A stretch of 64,000 nucleotides of DNA from Cercophora sp. LCS_1 (GCA_036250225.1 JAPZLL010000010.1:1-64000); one strand, 5' to 3'; positions 43,551 through 55,275 are shown, counted from the first letter of the stretch. Program-made: numbers and translations. The notes: a model not told the origin generated them from the sequence alone.

Positions 43551-44385
43551 AGGCTGGAGAGACTAAGTGGTTGGCCGGGGCTAGGAAGCAAAGTTACTTG
43601 TTATCACATTTTTTTCTTCGTTGTTGTATTACTACGGATTTCGATTTTCAGCTGGCGCATCTATATATCGAGGCCCTCGCGGGCATGTTTCCATTTCATG
43701 GGTTTGTGGGACAGGATAGGTACGCGTTTACTTCGTTTTATATGGAACTGGTCAAGGGCATTTGCTTTCGCCACTGCGTATCCCGACCATTCAGTGTTTG
43801 ATATCCAAGAGTGTCGAACATTCCGAAATAGGAACCACACCGCCGGAACCGGGGTTGAAAATAGGACCTCTTAGGGATTTCATAAGGGAGCTTCTCAACA
43901 ATAAGGACCTCAACGACAAGATGGAGTACTTCACTCAGGTTTCTGGACTCCTTGGCTATGGGAAAGCAAAAAGAGTTTTCAGGCTCGCGTTGATGTTCGT
44001 CAAAGCAAAGACGTAATTAGAACTACACGAGGTTTGATCAACAACGGTGAGATTGAGATGACTGGAATGTTTACTAGTGCATTTATTACCTAAGTGAATG
44101 GCCTAATGATGCAACGGATTATTGAAGAGGAATGGGAGTTGCCGATGCAGAAAAGCTCGAAGTTCGCCAAGGTGTTGACATGACACCCAAGGTCGCATCG
44201 ATGGATCCGACACCACCCGGACGGCGCTGCTTGATTTTACCGAGCGGCGCATGAAATCGTTCGTTGGCGCAGCTCTTGACTCGCCCGGTGACCATTGGCA
44301 GCACAGGTCACGAACTTGATAAATGCAAGAGTACGTCGTCAACAGCGCAACTTTAGTGAAAACAAAAATCCGTGTCTATGACACC
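43551..44385. other. Intergenic with one short unexplained frame
   Basis: A frame of 84 codons at 43762-44016 (+) reads like protein near its end (GPLRDFIRELLNNKDLNDKM, VSGLLGYGKAKRVFRLAL) but has no good upstream start or partner exon. It might be a relic gene fragment. Otherwise nothing seen. Confidence 0.4.
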
Positions 44386-45510
44386 ATGGCCGAAAAGAAA
44401 GATCGCCGCCCTCGGCGCCGCCGAAGACCGGCCGATGGGGCAAAATCTCAGCGCCAACCTGAAGAACAAGTTCCACAACCCGACTCCCTACGCCAAGTTC
44501 TCGCAAGCACCGAACTCCTCGAAGCAATCTTGCTCCAACTAGATCGACGCGATCTCCTCACCTCAATCCAGCGCGTATGCACCCTCTGGCACTCTGTTAT
44601 TTCCACATCTCCTTCACTCCAACGCTACCTCTTCTTCCTCGCCGACCTTCCAACAAACTCCCCCACCAAAATCAGCTTCACTCCCAACCCCCTCCTCCGC
44701 GATGCCTTCCCATGTCTCTACCCCAACCCCACCTTCATGGCCCCAGCCTGGCAAGCAAAAGTCGGTATCATCCCTCCCGACGCAGGCTTCGTCTCGGCCG
44801 GTGAGCACAACGTCGGAAATACGGTAGACCCAAACGAGATCTTTCTCATGACAGACACGCGACTCAACGGGAAGCGAAACCTAGCATTCATCCGTTCAAA
44901 TGCGAGCTGGCGACGCATGCTAGTCTCGCAGCCGCTACCGCGAAAGGTAGTCCGCGTGGACAGGGGCATAGGAACTCCTAACAAGGAAGTCTCCTGGAAG
45001 CTGGTCGACTTTCCCGACGGGTTACGAATGGGTGAGCTATTCGATGAAATCTTTACCATCAACTGGTCACGCAACAGACTGTGTGCAGCTGGATCCTGCA
45101 GGGTGAGCTGCTTTGGAGAACCGGCGCATATCGCGTGGCGAGTGCCGATGGACATGGTCAAGCCGGGAGAACGGACGTGGTGGAGTATGTGGTGGGAAGG
45201 TCCACCAAAGGCTATCAGCGACAAGCCGCCGCCCGAGTGGTTGACCAAAGCGGACTTGGTTCTTGGGGAGGACATGGGGTACAATGATAAAAGCGACTGT
45301 CGCCATCCGGATAATTGGGAGGATGGCATGGGGTTTAGGTGTTTTCTGTGGCAGCATGGAGATCGGCCTGGTTCTGCTCATCTGTATTGGAGGAAAAGGG
45401 CCAGTAAAAGGCTGGTTGGGGGAAAGGGGATGAAGTGGTTGTTTCAGTGTAATGACTACAATCCGGGCGGGCCATTGTCGTTGCCGCCGATGGAGAGCAG
45501 GGAGAAGTGA
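44386..45510 (+). CDS. F-box protein
   Basis: Single exon, 374 aa, ATG at 44386. A basic N-terminus (KKDRRPRRRRRP) is followed by the F-box at about residues 38-85: VLASTELLEAILLQLDRRDL then LTSIQRVCTLWHSVISTSPSLQ. The rest (LPTNSPTKISFTPNPLL, PRKVVRVDRGI, GMGFRCFLWQ) resembles the variable C-terminal part of many fungal F-box proteins with no named domain. Expected role: substrate receptor of an SCF ubiquitin ligase; target unknown. Convergent with the next gene, whose stop is 45 bp away. Confidence 0.82.
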   Translation: MAEKKDRRPRRRRRPADGAKSQRQPEEQVPQPDSLRQVLASTELLEAILLQLDRRDLLTSIQRVCTLWHSVISTSPSLQRYLFFLADLPTNSPTKISFTPNPLLRDAFPCLYPNPTFMAPAWQAKVGIIPPDAGFVSAGEHNVGNTVDPNEIFLMTDTRLNGKRNLAFIRSNASWRRMLVSQPLPRKVVRVDRGIGTPNKEVSWKLVDFPDGLRMGELFDEIFTINWSRNRLCAAGSCRVSCFGEPAHIAWRVPMDMVKPGERTWWSMWWEGPPKAISDKPPPEWLTKADLVLGEDMGYNDKSDCRHPDNWEDGMGFRCFLWQHGDRPGSAHLYWRKRASKRLVGGKGMKWLFQCNDYNPGGPLSLPPMESREK

Positions 45511-45554
45511 GCGGACCAGGTGGTTGGCTGCTTCACCTGCCATATGTTGATCTA

Positions 45555-46277
45555 TCATGAGTAAATCTCATCCTTTAATCTTACCCATGCGTCTCTATCG
45601 CGGACGGCCACCCTCAAACCCTCCGAGCTCCATCGCGGAGCGTCAATATGCATCCTGATAAACCCGTTCTTGTATGCCATCCACGCCCGGGCTGCTTCAT
45701 CCATTTTCCACAGACGCCGTTGCTCTGCGCTGCAATGTCTGCAGCATGACCGGTTAGCACTCTTGCTTGCTCAACTGCGTTACAATCGCGGGAAAAAGAC
45801 ATACCTCGGATACTCCACGAATGCTCTGTCAGCCTCGCGCACAACTTGCACCAGCTCATTCATCATCTCGCAGAGCCCATCCTGGTAGGTGTACAGGTTA
45901 CTGTCCGCTGCCGATCCAAACCGCGACAGTGTCCTAGCCTGGCGGCGCACCAGGGTCTGGAGCGTGACATAGTTAATATCCATTCCTCCTGCTCCTTCTT
46001 GGTCTGGAGGAACAGTGACCAGAATCTCCTTAGAAAAGGACGTGAGATCGTTGACCAGGTCTGTGAAACGCAAGAGCGGATTCAGAGCCGTAATCCAGTA
46101 GTCGAACGGCACGCCGTGGCCTAGCCCGTCAAGGCAGTGTGCCGTGAGAACTTGGACGAGGTGGCGGGCTGTGGCAAGTTCGTCTGGGGAAGATATAGTG
46201 TGTGTCTCACCCGGGGCAAAGTCGAAGATGGCGAACTCAGGCCGGGAGAGGAGCGAGACGAAGGTAGAATCAGCCAT
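45555..46277 (-). CDS. Hypothetical protein
   Basis: Exons 46277-45805 and 45738-45555 (66-nt intron gtatgt...ctgcag) code for 218 aa. Start MADSTFVSLLSRPEFAIFDF. The protein is mainly helical and soluble: ELATARHLVQVLTAHCLDGL, LLRFTDLVNDLTSFSKEIL, LQTLVRRQARTLSRFG, and an exon-2 tail RRLWKMDEAARAWMAY. No signal peptide, no membrane span, no recognised domain. The splice is supported by the uninterrupted, charged-helix character of exon 2. Confidence 0.65.
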
Positions 46278-47007
46278 TCCTACTCCGGGACGGGCTAGGA
46301 AGTTGAGGTTGATCCGATGGGTAGGTGCAGATGAAACGGGGCTGGGTTAAAAGGTCTGAGGTATTTCATGGCTTTGGGTAGGTACACGGCAGGTGGTCTA
46401 CAGGTATCTCTCCGGTCAAGTTGGAGGGTGGGGGAATAATACCTTACTTGCAGAGGCAGACTTTTGTGCTAAGAGCTATTTTCACGCCCCCATTGCGCTC
46501 CATTGCTGACCTGTAGCCCTAGGTCTTTAGTTTTATTCCTTGTAATAATGCCCCAAAGGTCATTTAAAAAGCGATAAACCCCTTTTGCAAAGGCATGCAC
46601 GCCAGTGCAACGGTGTATCCTCCCATTCTCAGTCCAAACCCACATACAACAACGGTGAGCAGACACAAGTATTGCTGGTGGCTTCAAGACTGCTCTATTC
46701 CCAGAGCCAACAATGTTCATTTCTTGCAGAGCCGGAGCATGGACCGCTGCCTGGGGAACTGCCAAGGATAGACGACACGGCTCGACGAGCCTGCGGCACC
46801 GAGCGAGCAAATTGGGATTGCCAGTCAATTGTGGCGCAGTTCGATGTCGGATGCTGGGCGTTACATTCCCGACTTGACGCGCCTAAATGCCAGGTCAACT
46901 CACCCATCGAGTCGGACCCAGTACACGGTACATAACTAGGCAGCCGTCTTCCTCTGATTGTTTTTTTTCCCTGGACCACATACTCGGGTTTACTCCTTCG
47001 GACCACA
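46278..47007. other. Divergent intergenic region, no gene seen
   Basis: 730 bp between two divergent genes. Short frames only; no clear TATA box. Confidence 0.5.
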
Positions 47008-49242
47008 ATGGGGAAGATCACTACCTTGGTTGTTGCGGTTCTGAGCATCGCCGTCCCGCTCACGGCCGCATTCCCACGGAGTGGCCGGGCCGAAGAGCCG
47101 TGTCAACAACTTCGCAATGACGTTGACAACTGGTACAGGGAGAACAACATTGGTAACACCGTGCTCGCTGCCATGTTCGATCACATCCTGACCTTTTTGC
47201 AGTTCCTCGAGTCCCCGCAAATCCCATTCAAGCAGGGGTTATCCCGCCCAGGCCGGCAGCGCCAGTCCGTCCATCGATCGTTTTTGCCTGTCTGAGATCC
47301 ATAACCCTGGACAAAGAGACAGCACTCAAGCATATCGAATATCTCCGACCACAGTGGGAATGGCAGAGCACGCTCGATTACCTCAGAAGCCCTCCAAAGG
47401 GATACCTTTCCGAGGGTGTTGACCTTTTAGGTGGACTGGACAACATCGAGGGCAAACTGAAAGGCGACAAGTACCGCAACGAGTTTGAGTTCCTTTCAGA
47501 CCTGCACCTGCTCGCCAATGTGCGAGTGCGAGACCAGCACTTCGGAGCGTTGAATGTGCTGTTGGACCTCTTCACCTTCCAGGCCGGTGCCGACTTCGTG
47601 TCCATCTCAAAGGATGGCGTGGCATTGCCCGAGATCTTTATCCAAGGTAAGTCAACGAACGTCTTGCAAGGCTTTGTATCTTGGTTTGACACCATGCCTC
47701 GAAGAGGATGTCAAGCACGACGAGCAGGGATATAAGCCATCCCCGGTTTCCACCATCGATGGCATACCCGTGGTCCAATACCTCGAAAGACTCTCCGCTC
47801 TGGTTGGGAACGCACACGACCCCGATGCGCGTTACAACGCCATCCTCTGGAGCTTGGCCCACGATTCCAGCTATTCTCCCATCGACCCTGGCGTCCACGT
47901 CTTTGGCCTGGATGACACGACCACTGTCGCATTCCGCAACAAGACCGTCCGCACCTTCACCAACACTGCCTTTGTCCGTGCCAATCTCACCAACGCCGAC
48001 TCCGCCGCCTCTCTGTACCGAGAGTATGGCCTCGGTAACGGCCAAGTTCCGCTCGGCTGGGGTTTCTTCAAGCGGTTCCACCAGGATAACTACACCGTCT
48101 CCTGGAACGGCTACCCCCGTCCCGTCAACCAGACACCAAACGGCGATGCCGCCGGCTTTCTCTCCACCTCGAATAAACTCAAAGACGTCGCCGTACTTGC
48201 CATCCCCAGCTTCGTTCCCGCCATCAACCCCTTCGACATCCTCAGCAACCTCAATCCAGAATGGCACCTCTGGAACATGACCATCGCGACCCTCACGCAA
48301 GCCCGAGCACAAGGCCGCACAAAGCTCATCCTGGACCTCCAAACCAACGGCGGCGGCTTCATGCCATCCTGGGCAGTCGTCTACCTCGCCCTCTTTCCAC
48401 CCGGGGCATCATCCTTCCCATTCCTCTGGCAGGTCCGCGTCCACCCGCAGCTAGCCTGGCTGGTCTCGTCGTTCACAAAAGCAACACCCTCGGCAGACTG
48501 GCCATGGATCTTCCGCGACTCCCTCAGGTACACCCACCCCAACGGAACGCGCTACTCATCCTTCGCCGAGTGGTTCGGTACCCCGACCGCAAACCTCACA
48601 CCCCCGGCGTTACTCAATCTCACACGCGCCCTCGACGGCTCCTTCTACCCGCATGCTTTGCCTCTGCCATGGACAGAACCTCCCTTTCAAGCGGAGGATA
48701 TCACGATCCTAACTGATGGTAACTGCGGCTCGGCGTGTGCGGTCTTCGTGACGGTACTTACGCACGTGCACGGAATTCGAACTGTCGTTGTGGGTGGACG
48801 GCCGAGGAAGCAGCCGATGCAAGCGGTGGGAAAGGTCAAGGGCGGGCCGCTGGCGGATTTTGGGACGTGGGAAGGGTCGGTTCTGGGAAGGAACTACTCG
48901 GTGCCTGAAAGCCTGGAGCTTGCAAAAAGAGGCAGGCCGCCTTTGATGATGACGAACGCGGGAGGAACGGGGTTTAACTTGATGAATATGTTGGATCCAA
49001 ATGACAAGGAGGGGGTTCCGTTGCAGTTTCGGTATGAGGCGGCGAGGTGCAGGGTGTTCTCCACGTGGGAGATGGCGAGGTCGATGGAGGCGTTGTGGGA
49101 GGTGGTTACTGGTGTTGCATGGGGAGGAGGCAGGTGCGTTGAGGGGTCGACGACTGAGACCGGAGGCAAGATTGGGGGCGTTCCTTCTTATCGTAGTGGT
49201 GTGGAAGATGGTGTGGGGCTCCCTGTTGGGATGGGGTCATGA
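47008..49242 (+). CDS. Secreted CPAF-like S41 family peptidase
   Basis: Exons 47008-47152, 47203-47646 and 47705-49242 code for 708 aa. Signal peptide MGKITTLVVAVLSIAVPLTA. Family landmarks: PCQQLRNDVDNWY near the N-terminus, SIVFACLRSI, a DFLSDLHLLANVRVRD-type segment with DQHFGALNVLLDLFTFQAG, LPEIFIQ, then the tail-specific-protease-like core: LILDLQTNGGGFMPSW, and ITILTDGNCGSACAVFV with the presumed nucleophile Ser in NCGSAC. This pattern is that of fungal S41 'CPAF-like' proteins. Expected: extracellular serine peptidase of unknown target. Both splice choices keep the conserved sequence in frame. Confidence 0.88.
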
Positions 49243-49808
49243 TAGCAAAGCTCCTGCCTCCTGAGTAAGATCTAGGAATGGTGTTGTGGGCACTGGTCAA
49301 GCGCAGTAGGAGGGACGGTGGCACCTTCAGGGTTTAGCCTTTAGGGTACATGAGAGCACGCGCAACCCACTCCCAGATCCTCCGTGCAGGAGAGTGTGCT
49401 AAGGCTTGAACGATTTGTCTCCGCCACTCCCAACTGGTCCGTCCCAATCGTCGATGGGAGCTCCTGTTCCGGACACACCTGTAATGGCACACTCCTTGGG
49501 AAACATCGACAGCTTCGCAAGAATTCGCGGTGACTTTTTGATCAAGGCCCTGGGGTAAGAGTTTACTTGATCGTCTTGGTGGCGGGCGAATCTGAGGGAA
49601 GGAGCGGTCGACCGCTTGCCTCTAACCGCACAATCCACCCCAACAAATGGGCCCGCCCTTTTTCCATTTCCGTCGCTCTTTTCGTTCCATCCCCTCGCTT
49701 CCCTCTGCATTCTTTCAACTTCTCCCCAATCTTCTTCGCCACACCCGCGAACCGGAAAGACCAAAGAACTGAACACTTTCGGGACTGACAGACCTCGCCA
49801 CGACCAAC
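49243..49808. other. Intergenic, no gene seen
   Basis: 3' flank of the peptidase gene and promoter of the MYND gene. Confidence 0.5.
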
Positions 49809-50608
49809 ATGGGACGCTGGGGCCACCGTAAGTCAAGCACCTTTCGTCTCAATCTGCTTCCACCCCAATCCCCCTGCAAAGAGGCTGACTTGACCTAGGG
49901 CTGTTCGAGGGCGACCAGGACCTTGACGAGTACGTCGACGTTGCGGAAGAGTTTAAGAAGAAGAATGGCTCTCCAGAGATTGCTTGGTTCTTCGAGAATG
50001 GACCAGCCGACATGTTACTTGGACGATCCTCCGGAACCCAAACCGGTGTGGCCGACAGCCCAGAATCCGCCAAGCTGGAGACCGTCCGTCGCATTGTCGA
50101 TTCAGGCCTCGGGGCCACCCTCATGAGGGAATTCCGGGAGAAGGAAAATGGCAACTCGCCCTGGGCAAAATATAGGGTCATCATTCTCGGGGCCATTCTC
50201 ATGCGCATGGGAGCTCAGATCGCCCAAGACGACATTGATCATCTTCGTCAACTCGCCCTAGCCACACCATCGAGAGAAGGATTCGCTCTTGCCTTTTCTG
50301 ATATTGGCTTTCGAGGCCCGGGACTTCGCCAGTTTCTTGCTGCCTTGAACCACTATCAGTCAGGCACGCCGCGCAACTTTGAGACGCCCAGCTGCTTTGC
50401 CTGTGGCAAGATCAACTGCGACATTGGTAGAGGGGTCATGCAATGCGGGCGGTGCCACTCGGCTTGGTTCTGTGACAAGGTATATCGGGTCCTTCCCTTA
50501 CACATCGGTATCATTTGCTAACGTATCAAACAGGACTGCCAGAGGAGTTACTGGCGTATTCACAAGCGAACGTGTGGCGTTGACAGGGGATGGTCGCTGA
50601 ACGTCTAG
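49809..50608 (+). CDS. MYND-type zinc finger protein
   Basis: Exons 49809-49827, 49899-50479 and 50534-50608 code for 224 aa. A tiny first exon MGRWGH is joined to RLFEGDQDLDEYVDVAEEF. A helical body (VRRIVDSGLGATLMREF, YRVIILGAILMRMGAQI, IDHLRQLALATPSREGF) precedes the C-terminal MYND finger: C-F-A-C, C-D-I, C-G-R-C, WFCDK/DCQRSYW, H-K-R-T-C. The finger is split by the second intron and only becomes complete after splicing, which strongly supports the model. MYND fingers bind proline-rich partners; function here unknown. Confidence 0.85.
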
Positions 50609-51254
50609 AGGAAACATGGAGGATGATATCTGGAGCTTTGAAGTTTTGACCAGTTTTGTTGCCCTCCAGATGTCGAGGTGGGAGGAATCGAGGGATTTCT
50701 TCAGATTCTGACCCGGCACCTAGATACTTTTCAGGGGCAAACTACTTTGGCTTTCTGTGAGGGTGTTCAGAAAAAAAATCTTCCTCCCTATATGGTCCGA
50801 ATACTGCCATGGGAGAGAGTATTGGCAAACGCAAACGCTTGTCTGATTGTCGAGACTGAAAACCTGAACCAATCATCTGGTGTGTATTGTGTCCTTCTTT
50901 CCTGTCGCAGGGCAGCGGAAATCGCCGTCACAGAATGGATACGGCTGAAAGAGGGGGAGAGCGGACGGACCGTGGCCACCTGGCTTCTGGCTTCAGAGTC
51001 AGAACAACGAAGATAACTTGAAGTAATTGAGCAGTTGTTTTCTGACTACAATACGTGTTTTTGGCCTGTTTTTGCCTGCGCGATACGTTTCTTGTATTTG
51101 CCGGCCGACACTTCCTCCCGCTATAGACTCTACCCGTCAAGTCCAATCTAGCCCTGTTGTGACAGTCTTTCCACCACTAATTACCGTACCCCTGCTAACT
51201 CCGCCCAAAAAACCACCAGCCCTCAATTTTCACCCCAGCATGACTTGATCTCCT
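50609..51254. other. Intergenic, no gene seen
   Basis: Lies between the convergent MYND and amidase genes. An 112-codon frame at 50678-51016 (+) has no recognisable content. Confidence 0.45.
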
Positions 51255-53321
51255 TCAGCGGGCTATCTCGCCCAGCGGGGGCGGCTGGCGCTTGGGAAAC
51301 GTTGCTCCCCAAGCACTTTGAGCCTGGATCAAGAGGGCACCCTGGTGAGCCTTGGCGGTGATTTGCAACCCGAAAGGTCTACCATTGAAATCAAGGTAGC
51401 CGAGAGGGAGCGAAGCGACGGGGTAGCCTATGGGTTCCAGAACTGGTCAGTGTCCAAGTCTACCAATGGCACTCTTGAGGGCGGGCTGCAATGCCACTCA
51501 CCTGCCATGCCAGAGATGGTGAACATGGGACCATCACCAGGTCCTATGATGATGTCAACGCCATTCTCTTCAAGCACTTTGTCGATCCCTTGCTCGCCGG
51601 AGCGGGTACGTGCGAAACTCAGGATATTCCGAATTTCTTCCGACATCTTCGTACTGAGAGCCCTGATGAATCCGGCTTGATTGTCGGCACCTTCAAAAAA
51701 ACAATCAGCTTCAACCCTCGGCGGTCTCTCTCTGGGACGTGAGAGTGGTAACTTACTAGGTGGGAGCTCCTCAGCTGCATGCTCTTCGTTGAACTTGATG
51801 AGATCCTCAAGCGTCTGAACCTTGGCGTCGTCAACGCTGGCCAAGTACTCCTCGAGCAGGCCCTTGAACTTGGCGGCTGAGGGGACATATCAGCACACAG
51901 GTTGGAGACAAGCGAGACGGAAGAGGACGAGGCTTACTGACGGTGTCCCAAAAGTCTTTCTTGCCGTGGTCCGTAGATTCATCCGGGGACAGAAGGGTAA
52001 CGGGCTTGACCACCTTGGCCGCAGTAGCAAGCTTTTCGTACGCAGCCTTCCACTCTCGCATCTGGTAAGAGCAGTAAGTTAGTTGACACAGTCAGGCGTA
52101 TCACGGGAGGTGATGTATGCTGACCATCGGATCCGAGGCCGACTTCTCATATTTCACAATCTTGGTAGGGAACAACCAATCCTTGGGATCAAGGTAGCCG
52201 ATTCGGATATCACCCCAATCCCCTGTCACCGCGCCCCGATACCCGCCCTTTGGCGCAGTTGTCTTTCCAGGGTCAACAATCGCGTCAAGGATGTCGGCAA
52301 GATCAAGAACGGATTTTGTCATTGGGCCTGCCATGTCCGCGTCTGGGGTGACTGGGATGATGCCCTCCTGCGACACGATCTTCAAGGTGGGTTTGATGGT
52401 GTATAGGGCGGATCTGTCGCTCGGCATGATAAGGGAGCCCATCGTCTCGATGCCGATGGAGACGGGGGAAAAGCCGGCGGCAACGGAGACAGCGGAGCCG
52501 GAGGACGAGCCACCGGGATTCTGCATATGTGAGGCATCAGCAAAACTTGTGAGCACCCAAGGAGAAGTCTATCCCTACGCTGTGGCCGCCCCCGGTATCG
52601 TCCTTCCGGAACCCGCCACGGACGTAGGCGGATTGCGTCTGTCCGCCCACTGCAGACCACATCGAATCGGCGAAGTCGGATCGGAACCAGGCCCATTCCT
52701 AGAAGACTGCATCAGTGGGGCTATACTGAGAATTGCCACGCGTGGTTGACGGGGCCTCACCGACAAGTTCGCTTTGCCGAGGATGATGGCGCCAGCGACG
52801 ATGAGCTACAGCAAGTTAGATGCGCCGGTGCAGGGAGAGGTGGAGGGATGATCCAGTCTACCTTGTCAATAATGCCGGCATTCGCTCGCGGTCTCGAGCC
52901 AACGAGGGCCAGACTACCACAAGTCGTCTGGAGACCCAGATCCGGAGCGGTGGCAATGTTGTTCTTGATGAGAATTGGAATGCCATGAAGTGGGCTCCGA
53001 ACATGGCCGCTAGCGCGCTCATCGTCGAGTTCCTTGGCCCTCTAAACGAGCAGGTCGTCGGGGGGCGACAGCGATAACAGACTTGAGGTAGCCGTTATAC
53101 TGGGAGATCTGATCAACATAAAGCTTGACAAGCTGCTGGCTGGTGATGGAGCTGCTGCCCAGACGGGCCTGGAGCTCGGAAGCCGTCGCAGTGAGCAGAT
53201 TGATGTCGGTTGCCATGCTGGGTTGCGCAGACAGGACCGCTTGCTTCCCAGCCGCGAAGCGACGAAACGACAATGGAGCTAAAAGACGGGAGAGAAGAAC
53301 TGTGGCTTTGGGGAACCTCAT
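51255..53321 (-). pseudogene. Amidase-signature family gene, apparently broken
   Basis: Many-exon amidase on the minus strand; stop at 51255-51257, start at 53321 or, more conventionally, MATDINLLTATASELQARLG at 53216. Catalytic elements are present: Lys in IPILIKNN, cis-Ser in NPGGSSSGSAVS, and nucleophile Ser in ETMGSLIMPSDRS (usual 'TDGS' is TMGS). At least six clean introns (for example gtagac...ctgtag, gtgagg...ttctag, gtcagc...taccag) restore the frame downstream. But after YLKSVIAVAP (about 53055) the frame is lost: a run of six C appears one base too long and the frame then meets TAG (CAG would give VQRAKELDDER). Only an implausibly short 37-nt intron (gttatc...tttag) would bypass both. 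A recent pseudogene, or a tiny intron. Confidence 0.7.
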
Positions 53322-54010
53322 TTGGCTTGTTCCGCCGCTATGGTGGTGGGGAAAGCTCGGAGGTGAGGAAAGAGGCGGGGTGGTATCAGGCTACCTGATA
53401 AACGATTGCGCGACTGCAATGCGTTTGTCGCCGGGCTTTTCCAGGGACGCATGTTCAGACCTTCTGGGCGACAAGTCTGGTCATTGCGACAAGGATTGGG
53501 CAGCCAAAAGTGGGGTAATGGGAGCCATGTCTCAGAGAGTCAGAGATGAGGGAGTACGTACCACAGAGGGGTGTCGCTACCCGCATGGTGGCAGGGCGCC
53601 TGGCTCGGGGCACCCTGCAGAAGAAGCGAAGCCAATGAGAATGATGTGGATCAGCCAGATTCGAGTCGTCAGCCAGAAAGCGGGCCAAGTCTGTATCGCT
53701 CATGCTGAGACCAAGCCAAGGAGACTGAAATCTCAATTCAAGCATATTTCATGTAGTATTTCTTCTAATTTCACGGCTTCTCGTCATAGAGGTCAAAAAA
53801 TTCCTTATATTGACTTGGGGTGACGGCTGAGGAGAGCTGGCCTGCGGTTGCCTTTCCGTTTTTATATATAGTCACGGTGGTGAGCAACAGGCTGTCACGT
53901 GCTCGGCACATGACGCCTGGGCATAAGTGTTGCGCCAGCGCCTCAGATTTAGATTAAACAGAACAACTCACCACCATGACGAAGTTCCAGGGGTGACGAG
54001 GTGCGTTGTC
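53322..54010. other. Intergenic, grading into repeat island
   Basis: Upstream of the amidase gene. A TATA-like TATATATA lies near 53856-53866 (minus sense TATATATAAAAA), some 540 bp from the amidase start; its use is uncertain. No gene seen. Confidence 0.4.
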
Positions 54011-54090
54011 GTTTTTCCTACGTTGTTTTCCTACGTCGTCTTCCTACGTTGTCTCCCTACGTCGTCTTCCTACGTTGTTATCATCGTCGT
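54011..54090. repeat. Short tandem repeat, unit about 13 bp
   Basis: Five to six tandem copies of a unit like CTTCCTACGTYGT, alternating between ...ACGTTGT and ...ACGTCGT, so a 26-bp higher-order period is visible. Every unit contains ACGT. No coding meaning seen. Confidence 0.7.
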
Positions 54091-54204
54091 TTCCTATGCC
54101 TACCTCCGATCAGAGGAAGCTCAGCCTGTAGGTTGGCCTTCCAGGCCGACCACTGCGCTCAGAATGTGTGTGTGTCGTTCATCACCAGTTCACTATCTTC
54201 AGTA

Positions 54205-54430
54205 GGATTCCAAATTATACCTTAAAATATTATAAGACTGTACCAAAATATTAGGATCCCATATACCAACTAGCCATTAAGGCATATATACCTATTAAGC
54301 GACTTATATATTACTATTAATAAGAATATATTATAATATTATATCTATGAACCAAAGTAAAAAAAATAGGTACTAAGAGTAAACTTTCTATTAGGGAGCA
54401 TAGTAAAAAAACAGTACTTAAGGACATTAC
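54205..54430. repeat. AT-rich RIP-like DNA
   Basis: Strongly A/T-biased with many TATA/ATAT words, contrasting sharply with the flanking GC-rich DNA. This is the expected result of repeat-induced point mutation on an old repeat. No coding frame. Confidence 0.6.
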
Positions 54431-55169
54431 TGTTACGGCCTGCTCCAGGTACACCGTGGTGATCCTGGTAAAGACAGATCGCAAGAGCGGACAGGGTCCA
54501 ATGCTCTGGGGGTGGGTGCAAGGTGACTGAATGAAGGCTAGTACAACTCTCGAGGGTGGATACACTGTCAAGCAGAACGCAGACTCCAAAGTCCCAGACG
54601 ATGGGTCTCACTGAGCGGTGCTCAAGAACAATGTATTGCTAGCGTGAGGATCCAAGAGTCCTCACACAGTTGTGCCCACAACTGTCGTATCTATATACTT
54701 ATGATGTTTTCTCCAGGACCCGAGGCCGGGTCCAATCTCATTGGTTTTCTCGTGGTCCCGAGCATCAGGACCCGAGGCCGGGTCCACGAACGTCCGGGTC
54801 CACGGAGCGCCAGTAAGATTGGACCCGGCCCCAGAAGGACCCGGCCTCGGGTCCAGAAGAGCCCGGGTCCTGGGAATGGCACGAGTATATAGAAACGATG
54901 GTTGTGCCCACAACCGTGTGAGGACTCTTGGATCCTCACGCTAGCAATACATTGTTCTTGAGCACCGCTCAGTGAGACCCATCGTCCGGGACCTTGGAGT
55001 CTACGTTCTGCTTGACAGTGTATCACCCCTTCGAGAGTTGTACTAGCCTTCACTCAGTCACCTTGCACCCACCCTACCTAGAGCATTGGACCCTGTCCGC
55101 TCTTGCGATCTGTCTTTGCCAGGCTCACCTCGGTGTACCTGGAGCAGGCCGTAACACTGGGTCGTGACA
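54431..55169 (+). mobile_element. LTR-like repeat copy 2 with long inverted arms (fold-back)
   Basis: Begins TGTTACGGCCTGCTCCAGG and ends GGGTCGTGACA, as copy 1 at 908-1533. Inside, a left arm of about 265 bp (54431-54697) is present again as an inverted copy at about 54893-55156, so the DNA could form a long hairpin. The roughly 195-bp loop contains direct and inverted copies of GGACCCGAGGCCGGGTCC, itself nearly palindromic. Arms differ by a handful of changes, mostly transitions. Copy 1 lacks the right arm. No coding sequence; no clear target duplication. Confidence 0.75.
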
Positions 55170-55275
55170 CATATATATATTTACTATTATACTATTAATA
55201 AAAAAGTTAAAATTAAAATATCATTATATAACTTAATTTAATTTTATATTGTATACTTAAATACTTGTTTATCCC
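55170..55275. repeat. AT-rich RIP-like DNA
   Basis: About 105 bp almost free of G and C, directly after the fold-back element. Same interpretation as 54205-54430. Confidence 0.55.

Noticed and set aside
43762..44016. Possible small gene downstream of the tannase-family gene
   Set aside because: The end reads like helical protein but there is no good start codon or upstream exon; kept only as a note in the intergenic entry.
50678..51016. Plus-strand frame of 112 codons after the MYND gene
   Set aside because: The MYND gene is complete without it and the frame has no recognised content.
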